Source of the DNA: Thermohalobaculum sp039815685
GTDB lineage: Bacteria; Pseudomonadota; Alphaproteobacteria; Rhodobacterales; Rhodobacteraceae
Assembly (NCBI GenBank): GCA_039815685.1
Contig: JBCBYV010000003.1
Coordinates: 62,001 to 126,000, forward strand
Direction: 5' to 3'
Length of the DNA: 64,000 nt
The stretch's first letter is position 1, and every line of letters begins with the position of its first letter. Below the pieces are notes generated by a model. It saw only the letters and a program-made list of their open reading frames with translations, was not told where the DNA came from and ran no database searches. Shown one piece after another: positions 8,612-16,809 of the stretch. Position numbers and translations under genes: made by a program.

Positions 8612-9025
8612 ATGAATGAGGGAAATTCCGGGCGCCGGTTGGGGGTAGCTGGCGCGGCGGGCCTGATGCTGGCGGCCGTGACGATGAGCGCCGAGGCGGA
8701 CGAGGCGCTGATCGCGCGTGGCAAGGCGGCGTTCGAGGCGCGTTGCGGCGGCTCCTGCCATGGCTTCGAGGTCACGAACTGGGGTCCGAGCCTCATCGGG
8801 CTTTTCGGCCGCGTGGCGGGCTCGGCCGATTTCCCCTATTCCCGCGTCTTCCAGGAAGCCGACTTCGCATGGACGCCCGACATACTCGACAGCTACATCG
8901 AGATCCCGCGCCTGATGCTGCCCGGAAACAACATGGCCTTCTATGGACTCGATGACGCCGAGGAGCGTCGTGCCATCGTCGCCTATCTCGTGGCAGTGAA
9001 CGGCTATGTCGAACTACCTGATTGA
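8612..9025 (+). CDS. Exported class I cytochrome c with a CXXXCH haem site
   Basis: A 137-residue precursor with signal peptide (GVAGAAGLMLAAVTMSAEA, cleavage after AEA) and one cytochrome c domain. The haem site reads CGGSCH (Cys45, Cys49, His50), with three residues between the cysteines instead of two. The rest follows the c2/c550 pattern: GPSLIGLFGRVAGS and the axial Met108 in PGNNMAF. It presumably takes electrons from the flavoprotein encoded next and passes them to the respiratory chain. The start is supported by AAGGAG ten bases upstream. Its 3' end overlaps the GMC gene by 20 bp, so the proteins are probably made together. Confidence 0.88.
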   Translation: MNEGNSGRRLGVAGAAGLMLAAVTMSAEADEALIARGKAAFEARCGGSCHGFEVTNWGPSLIGLFGRVAGSADFPYSRVFQEADFAWTPDILDSYIEIPRLMLPGNNMAFYGLDDAEERRAIVAYLVAVNGYVELPD

Positions 9026-10553
9026 CAGCCGAACCCTGCCGGATGGGCATGAGGTCAACGCCGATATCTGCGTGATCGGTGCGGGGGCCGCTGGCCTCAC
9101 GGTCGTTCGTGAGCTGATCGCGAGCGGGCTGACGGTTGCCGTGTTCGAGGCTGGTGCCCTCAACCCGCGCGCGGTGGACCGCGACCTGCTCGAGTGCGAG
9201 ATTGCGGGACATCCCTATCCCATTGACGAGACGCGGCTGCGTTACTTCGGTGGAACGGCGAACCATTGGGGCGGCCAATGCGTGCCGCTCGATAGCCATG
9301 ACTTCGAGCGTCTGAGCTATGTGCCGTATTCCGGGTGGCCCTATGGGCTTGAGACCTTGGCGCCTTACTACCGCCGCGCGACCGAGCACTTGAGGCTGGG
9401 CGGTGATCGGTTCGATGCTGATGCGGTTGCGCGGGAAGTCGGTGCTGAACTGATCGACTTTAGCGGCACGTCCGTGAGGAACGTGCTGGCGCGATACAAC
9501 CGCTTCCGGTTCGGTCTTGAGCTCACCGACCGGTTCGAGGAACTGGACGACGTCTCGGTCTACTATTGCGCCGATCTCATCGATCTCACGCTGCAGGATG
9601 ACAGCTCGCTGATCACGAGCGCCAGCTTCCGCACAACCGCCGGCAACACCGTCACGGCGACGGCCCGGAAATTCATCCTCGCGACAGGGGGAATCGAGAC
9701 GGCGCGGCTGCTCCTTTCGATCAACCGGCAGCGCCCTGCCGGGCTCGGCAACGGCAACGACCTCGTCGGGCGGTTCTGGCAGGACCATCCATGGGTCTAT
9801 TCCGGCACCATGGTGTTCTGGGACGAGATACCGCCGACCGATCTCTACTTCTCCACGATCCAGCGTGGCGAGCATGGTGTCCGGGTCCATATCGCGCTGA
9901 CGCCCGAGGCGGAGATCGAGAACGAGATACCGGCCTTCCGCGCGGAGGTGCGTTCGTCGTCAGAGGCCTCGATCCTCAAGCACCAGCTTGCAAGCGGCGA
10001 TATCGGCGTGCGGGACATCGGGCGCTTCCTCGCGCGGATCGACGATCTGGGCGCGTCCGAGCTCTGCAACGCACCACAAGACGTCGCGTCCTTCGATCTC
10101 GCCAACTACTTCCAGATGAAGCCGGATCCGGAGAACCGTGTGCGCCTTGGCGAGCAGCGGGACATGTTCGATCGGCCGCTCCCTGCCCTCGATTTCCGTT
10201 TCGGGATGGAGGCGGCCGAGACGATCGGGCGGGCGCATCGCCTGATCGCGGACGACATGCTGCGCCGTGGGCTCGGCCGTTTCAGGATCGAGACCGACGA
10301 GGAAGCGCTGGGCGATCCCGGCCGTCACCACTGGGGTGCGCACCACATGGGAACGACCCGGATGAGCGTGAACCCGAACGAAGGCGTCGCGGATGCCGAT
10401 GCGCGGGTGCATGAGACGGACAATCTCTACATCGCCGGCAGCGCGCTCTTCCCGACCTGCGGTTGGCAGAACCCCACCCTCACGATCGTGGCGACGGCGA
10501 TGAAGCTGGCGGATCACCTCAAATTGCAATTCAGGGCGGAGGGAGCGCTATGA
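9006..10553 (+). CDS. GMC-family FAD-dependent oxidoreductase (large subunit)
   Basis: A 515-residue glucose-methanol-choline family flavoprotein. The ADP-binding loop GAGAAG is at 25-30, and the second family signature lies around YFGGTANHWGGQ. The C-terminal active site has HHMGTTRM (catalytic His) and CGWQNPTLTIVATAMK (Asn partner). This form resembles the large subunits of membrane gluconate, fructose and 2-keto-acid dehydrogenases rather than choline dehydrogenase. No signal peptide is visible; export could depend on the Arg-rich small subunit, as in gluconate dehydrogenase complexes. The substrate is unknown. It overlaps cytochrome c upstream and the small subunit downstream. Confidence 0.88.
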   Translation: MSNYLIDSRTLPDGHEVNADICVIGAGAAGLTVVRELIASGLTVAVFEAGALNPRAVDRDLLECEIAGHPYPIDETRLRYFGGTANHWGGQCVPLDSHDFERLSYVPYSGWPYGLETLAPYYRRATEHLRLGGDRFDADAVAREVGAELIDFSGTSVRNVLARYNRFRFGLELTDRFEELDDVSVYYCADLIDLTLQDDSSLITSASFRTTAGNTVTATARKFILATGGIETARLLLSINRQRPAGLGNGNDLVGRFWQDHPWVYSGTMVFWDEIPPTDLYFSTIQRGEHGVRVHIALTPEAEIENEIPAFRAEVRSSSEASILKHQLASGDIGVRDIGRFLARIDDLGASELCNAPQDVASFDLANYFQMKPDPENRVRLGEQRDMFDRPLPALDFRFGMEAAETIGRAHRLIADDMLRRGLGRFRIETDEEALGDPGRHHWGAHHMGTTRMSVNPNEGVADADARVHETDNLYIAGSALFPTCGWQNPTLTIVATAMKLADHLKLQFRAEGAL

Positions 10554-10939
10554 GCGGACGGCGCATCTCGCGGCGGATCCTGCTCTCGCTCTTAGGGGTG
10601 GCCTCGGTGCCGGCCCTTTATCTTGGGTACAAGGGCGTGACCATCGCGCTCCGCTGCGCCTCGGTCAGTGCTGCCGGCGACGCGTTGGCCGCCATCGGGG
10701 AACGTTACCTCGCAATCGTCCCGGAGGAGGCCGACCAAGGCGTGCTCCTCGCAGCTCTAGGCGGCGAAGACTGGGCGATCCGACACGCACTCGACGCGGG
10801 CGACATGCAGGGTGCGCTGGCGGCGGCGCGGCAGGCGACATCGCGTGGCGGCGCGGCCGTGACCTGTGACGGCTGGGTGCTGGGCCGGGCGGAGGCGCGC
10901 TGCGCGGCCTTGGTGACGCTCCATCGCCGTGCTGGGTAG
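10550..10939 (+). CDS. Small anchored subunit of the GMC dehydrogenase (predicted)
   Basis: A 129-residue protein whose N-terminus reads MSGRRISRRILLSLLGVASV, an Arg-rich signal anchor that may be a Tat signal though it is not a perfect SRRxFLK. The rest is mostly helical and hydrophilic, with Cys residues at CASVSAAG, VTCDGW and ARCAAL. Position and size match the small (gamma) subunits that escort GMC dehydrogenases such as fructose or gluconate dehydrogenase, but I do not recognise clear sequence similarity. The start overlaps the GMC stop (ATGA). The functional call rests mainly on context. Confidence 0.6.
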   Translation: MSGRRISRRILLSLLGVASVPALYLGYKGVTIALRCASVSAAGDALAAIGERYLAIVPEEADQGVLLAALGGEDWAIRHALDAGDMQGALAAARQATSRGGAAVTCDGWVLGRAEARCAALVTLHRRAG

Positions 10940-10995
10940 ACCCCCGCGCATTGCCAGTTGCGCGATCCTGCTCCTTGTGAAACCAGTACGGCGCT

Positions 10996-11082
10996 GCCCG
11001 GTTGGCGGAACTGGTAGACGCAGCGGACTCAAAATCCGCCGGCCTTGCGGTCATGTCGGTTCGAGTCCGACACCGGGCACCA
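10996..11082 (+). tRNA. tRNA-Leu (anticodon CAA)
   Basis: The 87-nt class II tRNA has acceptor arms GCCCGGT and ACCGGGC pairing over seven bases, discriminator A, and a genome-encoded CCA. The D-arm contains GGCGGAACTGGTAGACGC. The anticodon stem GCGGA/TCCGC closes the loop CTCAAAA, giving anticodon CAA, which reads UUG. A long variable arm follows, and the T-loop reads GGTTCGAGTCC. It stands alone between the small-subunit gene and the convergent nitronate monooxygenase. No integrase or attachment-site repeat is visible beside it. Confidence 0.97.
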
Positions 11083-11110
11083 CCTCAATCACCTGCGGGA
11101 TGGGCGCGCC

Positions 11111-12079
11111 TCAGACGAGGATGCGTGGTGCGGTGCGAAGCGCGTCCGCCGCCTCGGCTATGACGCGCTCGACAATTCCCACAGCGGGCTCGATCCGGTC
11201 GATGAGGTCGAGCGCTTCGCCTGCGATGGTCACGCGGGTGGAAAAGTCGTCCTCGGCCGCTGCGGCGTAGCGGGCGCGGCCTTCCTCCGGAGCCTCTCGA
11301 AAGGCGTCGATCCGGCTGTGCCAGTCGCGACAATACGCGTTGGCGACGACGCGGCCGGTGTATTCCCAGGGCCAGCGTGCGTCCCGGGCGACGTCGAACA
11401 CCTTTGAGCGCACCGTCTCGTCACCGGTGCGGGTCACGAGCTCCGCTTTGGCGGCGTCGCTTCCCAGCGCCTCCTCGCAGGCCCAGAAGCGGGTGCCGAG
11501 CATCACCCCGTCAGCGCCCAGCATGAGTGCTGCGGCAAGACCGCGGCCATCGGCAATGCCGCCTGCGGCAAGGACGCTCGCGTCTGGACCGGCGAGATCT
11601 CGGACCGCCGGGAGCAGCGAGACGAGCCCACGATCCATGCCATGACCGCCGGCCTCCTGACCCTGAACGACGATGACGTCCGTGCCTGCGGCGAGGGCCT
11701 GCTTTGCCTGGGAAAGGCGCTGCACCTGCCAGATGGTCGGTATGCCCGCGTCCTGTGCCGCTTCGACGATCGGCTCAGCGTCGCCGAAGGACACCATCAG
11801 TGCCTTTGGTTGCCGCGCGAGGGCCCGCTCGATGAGGGCGGGGCGATCGAGAACGCTCCAGGTGATGAAACCCACCCCTACGGCAGCGTTGCCGGCGTCG
11901 CGGAAGGCCCGGTCGAGCCAATCGGCGTCCCCATACCCGCCGCCGATGAGCCCGAGGCCTCCTGCGCGCGACACCGCGGCGGCAAGGGCACCGCCCGAGA
12001 CCTGATCCATGGGCGCGAGCATGATCGGATGATCGATGCCGAAGCGCTCGGTGAAGCGGGTTTTGATGCGCTGTTTCAT
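11111..12079 (-). CDS. Nitronate monooxygenase (2-nitropropane dioxygenase family)
   Basis: A 322-residue FMN-dependent TIM-barrel enzyme that oxidises alkyl nitronates. N-terminal HPIMLAPMDQVSGG, VVQGQEAGGHG (FMN phosphate/His region) and AAGGIADGRGLAAALMLGADG are family motifs. The start MKQRIKTRF is chosen; an ATG 11 codons earlier is also in frame. It is divergent from the LysR gene with 74 bp between, so LysR control is likely. An inverted repeat ATGATC-N20-GATCAT (12078-12109) covers the start and could be an operator. Enoyl-reductase (FabK-like) relatives share the fold, so the substrate is not certain. Confidence 0.85.
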   Translation of the reverse strand: MKQRIKTRFTERFGIDHPIMLAPMDQVSGGALAAAVSRAGGLGLIGGGYGDADWLDRAFRDAGNAAVGVGFITWSVLDRPALIERALARQPKALMVSFGDAEPIVEAAQDAGIPTIWQVQRLSQAKQALAAGTDVIVVQGQEAGGHGMDRGLVSLLPAVRDLAGPDASVLAAGGIADGRGLAAALMLGADGVMLGTRFWACEEALGSDAAKAELVTRTGDETVRSKVFDVARDARWPWEYTGRVVANAYCRDWHSRIDAFREAPEEGRARYAAAAEDDFSTRVTIAGEALDLIDRIEPAVGIVERVIAEAADALRTAPRILV

Positions 12080-12153
12080 GATCTCATGGTGCCAAGATCG
12101 AAGGATCATCAAAAGGGATTGCTTCGAGATTTTTCCATCAGTATTTTTGAGAG

Positions 12154-13044
12154 ATGGATGTGCAACTTCTTCGAACCTTCCTCTCCGTCGAGGCAGAAGG
12201 GAGCTTCTCGGGTGCGGCTCGCGCGCTGGGATGCGTGCAGTCGAACGTCACGGCCCGGATGCGCAAGTTGGAGGAGCATCTCGGCGGGGCGCTCTTCGAC
12301 CGGGGCAAGGGTGGGGCCAGGCTCACAGCACTTGGCCGGCGGCTTCGGGGGCACGCAGTCGAGCTTGTTGCCCGGTTCGAGGCGGCGGAGCGGGACCTGC
12401 TGGATGCGGCAGGCGGGTCCGCACCTCTGAGTCTGGGCGCGATGGAGTCGACGGCAGCGGTTCGCCTGCCAGGTCTGCTGCGCGCGCTGAAGGAGGACTG
12501 CCCGACGGCGCCTCTCACCATCAAGACGGGTCCGACTGGCGAGCTTCTGACCGATCTCTGGGAACGCAGGCTGGACGCGGCCTTCGTCGCGGGCCCCGTG
12601 GATGCGGATAGGTTCGAGAGCGTGGCGGCCTTCGAGGAGACGCTCGTGGTGGTGAGCAACGGGCCTCTCGACCCCTCCCTGCCGTTGATCGCGTTCAGAC
12701 GTACCTGCAGCTACAGGGCGATGGCCGATGGGTGGCTGCGCGATCGGGGTTGGGGGGACTGCGAGCTGATCGAGATGGGGACGCTCGACGGGATCCTCGG
12801 CTGTGTCGCGGCCGGTGTCGGTTTCGCCGTCGTCCCCGACTGTGTGGCGCGGCAGAGCAGTGTTGCGGCCGGTCTTGCGGTCAGTCCCCTCGACGGAAAC
12901 GACGCCCATGTGACGACGCATCTTGCCTGGCGCCGGGACCATGCGGTGAGTCAGGTCCATGCTCGCCTTTGCTGGTTTTTGCGCGCCTCCGCTTCGCGCG
13001 GGGACGACGGTGCGAAGGATGTGTTTGCAGGCGAAAACCCTTAG
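12154..13044 (+). CDS. LysR-family transcriptional regulator
   Basis: A 296-residue LysR-type regulator. The winged helix-turn-helix occupies residues 1-60 (LLRTFLSVEAEGSFSGAARA, then VQSNVTARMRKLEEHLG, GALFDR). The effector domain follows with two periplasmic-binding-like lobes; GCVAAGVGFAVVPDCVA near residue 220 is the usual second-lobe motif. The CxQSNVTARM form resembles the HTH of regulators such as YofA/CzcR. It is divergent from the nitronate monooxygenase, its probable target. The effector is unknown. Confidence 0.88.
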   Translation: MDVQLLRTFLSVEAEGSFSGAARALGCVQSNVTARMRKLEEHLGGALFDRGKGGARLTALGRRLRGHAVELVARFEAAERDLLDAAGGSAPLSLGAMESTAAVRLPGLLRALKEDCPTAPLTIKTGPTGELLTDLWERRLDAAFVAGPVDADRFESVAAFEETLVVVSNGPLDPSLPLIAFRRTCSYRAMADGWLRDRGWGDCELIEMGTLDGILGCVAAGVGFAVVPDCVARQSSVAAGLAVSPLDGNDAHVTTHLAWRRDHAVSQVHARLCWFLRASASRGDDGAKDVFAGENP

Positions 13045-13225
13045 CATCGCCGACCGTCGGCCCGCTTCTTCCTAGGCATTCTTCGCATGACGTAGAGCAT
13101 GCTGCCGAATCTCGTGGCTTTCGTGGCGAACGGAGATGCAGGCGAGCGCGGGCCGCTGAAGATCCTCACGAGCGATCTCTGGCCGGGTCGGCAGATCTCC
13201 GGAAGCACTGCGCCGCGGCGATGGA

Positions 13226-14218
13226 TCAGGCGCGCTGACTTGCGCCTGCAGCGACGCTTTGTCCGACGGTCGGGCCGGGGGTGCTGTTCTCAGCGCGTCT
13301 TTCGGGCAGCGTGCGCTGGCCGAAGGGGAAGCCGCCTATCCCCTGCAGGCGGCCGAGATTGGCATGGAGGCGCCTACGGTCGAGCAGGAAGAGCGCGAGA
13401 AGAAGACGGCGCCAAGCCTGTCGCCGGCGCGCCTCGAAGTCGAAGGGCAGGGCATGCTTGCCCGCAAGATACCGCATCGACAGCAGCGTGTGCCTGTTGT
13501 GCCGGCGCAGAATGTCCGTCGGCAGCGCTCGGTCGGGTATCTTCTCATGGGCGACGACCGCCTCCGGGGCGAGGCGCAGCCGCCAGCCGGCAGACCTGAG
13601 GCGGACGCAGAGATCATCATCCTCGAGATATAGGAAGATGCGCTCATCGAACCCGCCAATCGCACGAAAGGCGTCCGTGCGCACGAGCATCGCAGCGCCG
13701 GAGATGAAGCCGACATCGCAGGGCGTGCTGGGTGCGGCGGCAAAAGTCGGCATCTCGCCGAGATCGAGGAGGGTGGCGCGCCGGGGCCTCTGCACTCGGC
13801 CTGCCGTCGTCAGGATTGGGCCGGCGGCTGCCACGAGGCCATCGGCGAGGAGTGTCGAAACGAGCTTCGCGAGGCTGCCGGGTCTCAGGCGCGCATCAGG
13901 GTTGAGGAAGAGGATGAAGGGCGTTCTCACAACGGCGGCGCCCTGATTGCAGGCCGTGCCGAAGCCCAGGTTCCGGTCGTTTTGCACCACGGTTGCGTCG
14001 GCGGCTGCGGCGAGCGCGGCGGAGGGGTCGCGGCTGTCGTTGTCGACCACCACGACCGGCACGCCCGATGGGATCGAGGCGAGCGCGGCTGGAACGACCT
14101 TCGCACTCCGGTAGGTCACGATCACGACCGTCACTAGGCGATGCAGATCGCGCTCGGCGAAAGCGAGCGCGCTCTCAGGCTGCAGCTCGGCCTCAATCTT
14201 CATGGCGGCATTATGCAT
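13226..14218 (-). CDS. Family 2 glycosyltransferase (rhamnosyltransferase-like)
   Basis: A 330-residue GT-A fold enzyme using a nucleotide sugar. VTVVIVTYRSAKVVPAAL opens the domain, VVVDNDSRD is the nucleotide-binding strand, LFLNPDARL carries the DxD-type metal motif, and FDERIFLYLEDDDLCVRLR is the acceptor/ED-rich motif seen in rhamnosyltransferase-like GT2 enzymes. The acceptor is unknown, probably a surface glycan. The start at 14218 is uncertain; MKIEAEL at 14203 is equally possible. Its 3' end faces LysR with a 181-bp gap in which I see no gene. Confidence 0.85.
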   Translation of the reverse strand: MHNAAMKIEAELQPESALAFAERDLHRLVTVVIVTYRSAKVVPAALASIPSGVPVVVVDNDSRDPSAALAAAADATVVQNDRNLGFGTACNQGAAVVRTPFILFLNPDARLRPGSLAKLVSTLLADGLVAAAGPILTTAGRVQRPRRATLLDLGEMPTFAAAPSTPCDVGFISGAAMLVRTDAFRAIGGFDERIFLYLEDDDLCVRLRSAGWRLRLAPEAVVAHEKIPDRALPTDILRRHNRHTLLSMRYLAGKHALPFDFEARRRQAWRRLLLALFLLDRRRLHANLGRLQGIGGFPFGQRTLPERRAENSTPGPTVGQSVAAGASQRA

Positions 14219-14769
14219 GGGCGCGCCCCACCGAAAGGGAAGGGCGCTGCACAGGGCAGCAGGCTCGCGACATCGCGCTATTGTCCCTTCGTAGTCACTT
14301 CGGCCGGCGCCGGCCGCGATGGCTTTCAGCAAAACGCGTGAGGAGGCAAAAAGCTCCCGATTGGCTGAACGGAGGCAGGCGCAGCCTCGTCCTTCGCTGA
14401 GTGTTTCTAGGACGATGCCGGTGGTCGGTCGACCCCCTGACACTTCGCTTTACCTGCGAAACCAGTGCAGTGATGCCTCAAAGCTCGGATTGTGAATGAA
14501 TTTCTGGCGGGATTGAGGGGTGGAGAGGATCCCAAAGGCTGGTCGCGGGCTTTGTTATCGGCTAGGTCGCTGCGCACCGGCGATGGGCGTGCGCTCTGTT
14601 TCTCAGCATGCGGCGTGCCTTGGGCGACACCATCAGATGGCAACGAAAAGGCGCAAAAGAGCAGACGGCAAGACGGGGCAAGGATTGGGCAGACGCCTAC
14701 TCGCAAATGCTCCAGCGACGTGCCGACACCGCTAGCGCCACACGGGACAGACGGGACACACTTCCAGAA
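14219..14769. other. 551-bp gap without a supportable gene
   Basis: The region lies between the divergent GT2 and DUF616 genes. Open frames here are short, Arg/Ser-rich and without recognisable motifs. It contains a perfect GC-only palindrome (14301-14316) but no RNA gene I can support. It probably carries promoters for both neighbours. An in-frame ATG at 14608 could extend the DUF616 protein by 54 residues, but that extension looks non-coding. Confidence 0.5.
14301..14316. repeat. Perfect 16-bp GC-only palindrome
   Basis: CGGCCGGC followed by its exact reverse complement GCCGGCCG, in the intergenic gap upstream of the glycan genes. There is no loop and no T-run, so it is not a typical terminator. 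In GC-rich DNA such a palindrome can arise by chance. Confidence 0.5.
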
Positions 14770-15891
14770 ATGGGGCTTGTAAAGTCGTTCAGGCGGAGAG
14801 TGGCGCTGGCCCGCGGCGAGAGATTGCGGGCGGCTGTCATGGTCTTCCTCGCATCAAAGAAGAAGCGGCGTGAACTCGAGATCGCGAAGTTCGGCGGGCT
14901 GCGCCAGCCAGCGGCGATCGCGGCCGGGACGGTCACGCTCTCCCAGGCAAAGTCGAAATCACCCTATGTCGATCTTGACTGGTACAGCGCGGCGCATGAG
15001 CTTGCCGGCCCGGTCGATGCCGTGCGCCACTATTCGAAGCACGGCATGAGCAAGGCGCTGGCGCCCTGTGCCGCGATGGCAGGTGCGGACGGGATCCGCC
15101 TTGCGCCATGGGCGGCGGAGTACTTCGTGCGCATCGGCGTGCCGCTTGGTGCGCCGGGGGAGAAGAAGCTCTCGCCCGATGATCAGAGTGCGCTGCGGGC
15201 CTTCTCGATCCGCAACACAGCGCGCAAGAGGATCGCAGTCGTAACCGCCAACTTCGGTGGCTTCGACCGTCTTCTGCCGGTCGAGGGGTCGTGGAGCCAC
15301 GAGGCGGATTTCTTCGTCTTCTCTGATCGCAGGTTCGAGGAACAATGGCTCTGGCAGCTGGTTCAGCCGAACTACCACAATGCCGACCCGCGGAGATCCG
15401 CCCGCTTCGTGAAGCTCCATCTCCCGACCTATTTCGCTGACTATGAGTGGGTGATCTGGGTCGATGGCAGCGTGCTTTTCTGCGCCAGCCCGGCGGAGGT
15501 GCTTGCGGCAATCGATGCCGAGAACCTCGACTTTGCCACCTTCCGCCATCCGGACCGGCAGGGGGTCGTGTCCGAAGCCGCGGCCTGTATCCGCTTCAAG
15601 AAGGAAGAGCCCATGGTGCTGGTAGAGCATCTGAGCCGCCTTCAGCACCACAAGGCGTTCCGGGCGCCAGCCCTTTACGAGACGATGGTGATGGCGCTGC
15701 GTCCAGGCGCCCCTGCGGTACGTGAGCTTTCGACCAATTGGTGGCGCATGATGATGCAGGGCTCGAAGCGCGATCAGCTCTCGCTTCCTCTGGCCATTGC
15801 CGAGACACCGGGCCTGCGCGTGGGCCATCTGCCGGACGACATGCCGCGCTCGACGCTCTTCGCGCGATCGACCCACATCCAGCGGAATTGA
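14770..15891 (+). CDS. DUF616 glycosyltransferase-like protein
   Basis: A 373-residue protein. The C-terminal two thirds match the DUF616/TOD1 glycosyltransferase-like pattern: RIAVVTANFGGFDRL, a stretch of aromatic and Asp residues (FFVFSDR), PRRSARFVKLHLPTYF and YEWVIWVDGSVLF with a DxS in place of DxD. The N-terminal part has VDLDWYSAAHEL followed by AVRHYSKHGMSKAL, resembling the short WY...HY...HG module often found beside glycosyltransferases. A role in surface glycan synthesis is inferred from the neighbours. Only four bases separate it from the next glycosyltransferase. The ribosome site is weak. Confidence 0.75.
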   Translation: MGLVKSFRRRVALARGERLRAAVMVFLASKKKRRELEIAKFGGLRQPAAIAAGTVTLSQAKSKSPYVDLDWYSAAHELAGPVDAVRHYSKHGMSKALAPCAAMAGADGIRLAPWAAEYFVRIGVPLGAPGEKKLSPDDQSALRAFSIRNTARKRIAVVTANFGGFDRLLPVEGSWSHEADFFVFSDRRFEEQWLWQLVQPNYHNADPRRSARFVKLHLPTYFADYEWVIWVDGSVLFCASPAEVLAAIDAENLDFATFRHPDRQGVVSEAAACIRFKKEEPMVLVEHLSRLQHHKAFRAPALYETMVMALRPGAPAVRELSTNWWRMMMQGSKRDQLSLPLAIAETPGLRVGHLPDDMPRSTLFARSTHIQRN

Positions 15892-15894
15892 CGG

Positions 15895-16794
15895 ATGGAC
15901 GCTCAGACCTTTCGCCAGCCAGCCGACGTCATCGTCTGCGTCCACAACAGCCCTGAATATGTCGGGCCGTGCCTCGACTCGGTCCTTGAGACGCTCGGCC
16001 TTTCGGATCGCCTGATCATCGTCGACGATGGCTCGGCGGCGGAGACGCAGGAGATCTGCGAGGCGGCGCGGGAGAAGGCGGCGGAGCGCGTGGTCCTTCT
16101 GCGGCGCGAGCAGGGCAGCGGCTTCTGCAAGGCGGCGAATGCTGGCATGCGACTTGCGACGGCGGAGACGCTCGTTCTCCTGAACAGCGACACGCTGGTG
16201 CTCGGTGACTGGCTCGACCGCATCGACGCGTGCCTCGGGGCGCATCCGCAGATCGGCCTTGTCGGCCCGCTCTCGAATGCCGGCGGCTGGCAGTCGATAC
16301 CCGAGCTGCCGGGGCCGGAGCAGCCCGATGCGCCGATCCGGCCTGACCCGGAGGTTTTGAGGGCCGTCTACCGGCACTGCACCGAATACGGCACGCGCTT
16401 TGAGTATCCGATCGTCGACCAGATCAACGGCTTCTGCATTGCGCTCCGCCGTGCGGTCCTCGAGACCGTGGGCGGGTTCGACGAGGCGAGCTTCCCGATG
16501 GGGTATGGTGAGGAGAACGATCTCACCTTCAGGGCCATGGATGCAGGCTTCCTCTGCGCCGTGGCCATCGACTGCTTTGTGTATCACGCGAAGACCAAGA
16601 GCTACTCGAACGCGCAGCGCGAGCAGTACAACAAGGCCGGACAGGCGACGCTCCACGGGCTCCATGGCAAGGCGCGCGTGGTCAACGCCGTCCGCTCGAC
16701 GCAGCGCAACCTGACCCTCGCGGCGATCCGGAAGGATGCGCGCGAGGTCTTCCCCGAACGCGGCTGGATCGCCGGTGCGGGCGAGACCGTTTGA
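15895..16794 (+). CDS. Family 2 glycosyltransferase
   Basis: A 299-residue GT-A enzyme. DVIVCVHNSPEYVGPCLDSV opens the fold, LIIVDDGSAAET is the nucleotide-binding loop, LLNSDTLVLGDW carries the metal-binding motif and GFDEASFPMGYGEENDL is the acceptor-side motif. Residues 225-299 form a basic tail. Donor and acceptor are unknown. It directly follows the DUF616 gene and precedes the acetyltransferase on the same strand, so the three probably form one transcription unit for a surface polysaccharide. Confidence 0.87.
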   Translation: MDAQTFRQPADVIVCVHNSPEYVGPCLDSVLETLGLSDRLIIVDDGSAAETQEICEAAREKAAERVVLLRREQGSGFCKAANAGMRLATAETLVLLNSDTLVLGDWLDRIDACLGAHPQIGLVGPLSNAGGWQSIPELPGPEQPDAPIRPDPEVLRAVYRHCTEYGTRFEYPIVDQINGFCIALRRAVLETVGGFDEASFPMGYGEENDLTFRAMDAGFLCAVAIDCFVYHAKTKSYSNAQREQYNKAGQATLHGLHGKARVVNAVRSTQRNLTLAAIRKDAREVFPERGWIAGAGETV

Positions 16795-16809
16795 GCCCGT
16801 CTTTAGCGC

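Noticed and set aside
10996..11082. tRNA-Leu as an integration site for a mobile element
   Set aside because: No integrase, no direct repeat of the tRNA 3' end and no foreign-looking genes follow it.
14407..14706. 99-codon minus-strand frame in the 551-bp gap
   Set aside because: No motif and no ribosome site; composition does not look coding.
14959..16665. 568-codon minus-strand frame
   Set aside because: Antisense to the DUF616 and GT2 genes, which have clear family motifs; no motif in the antisense product.
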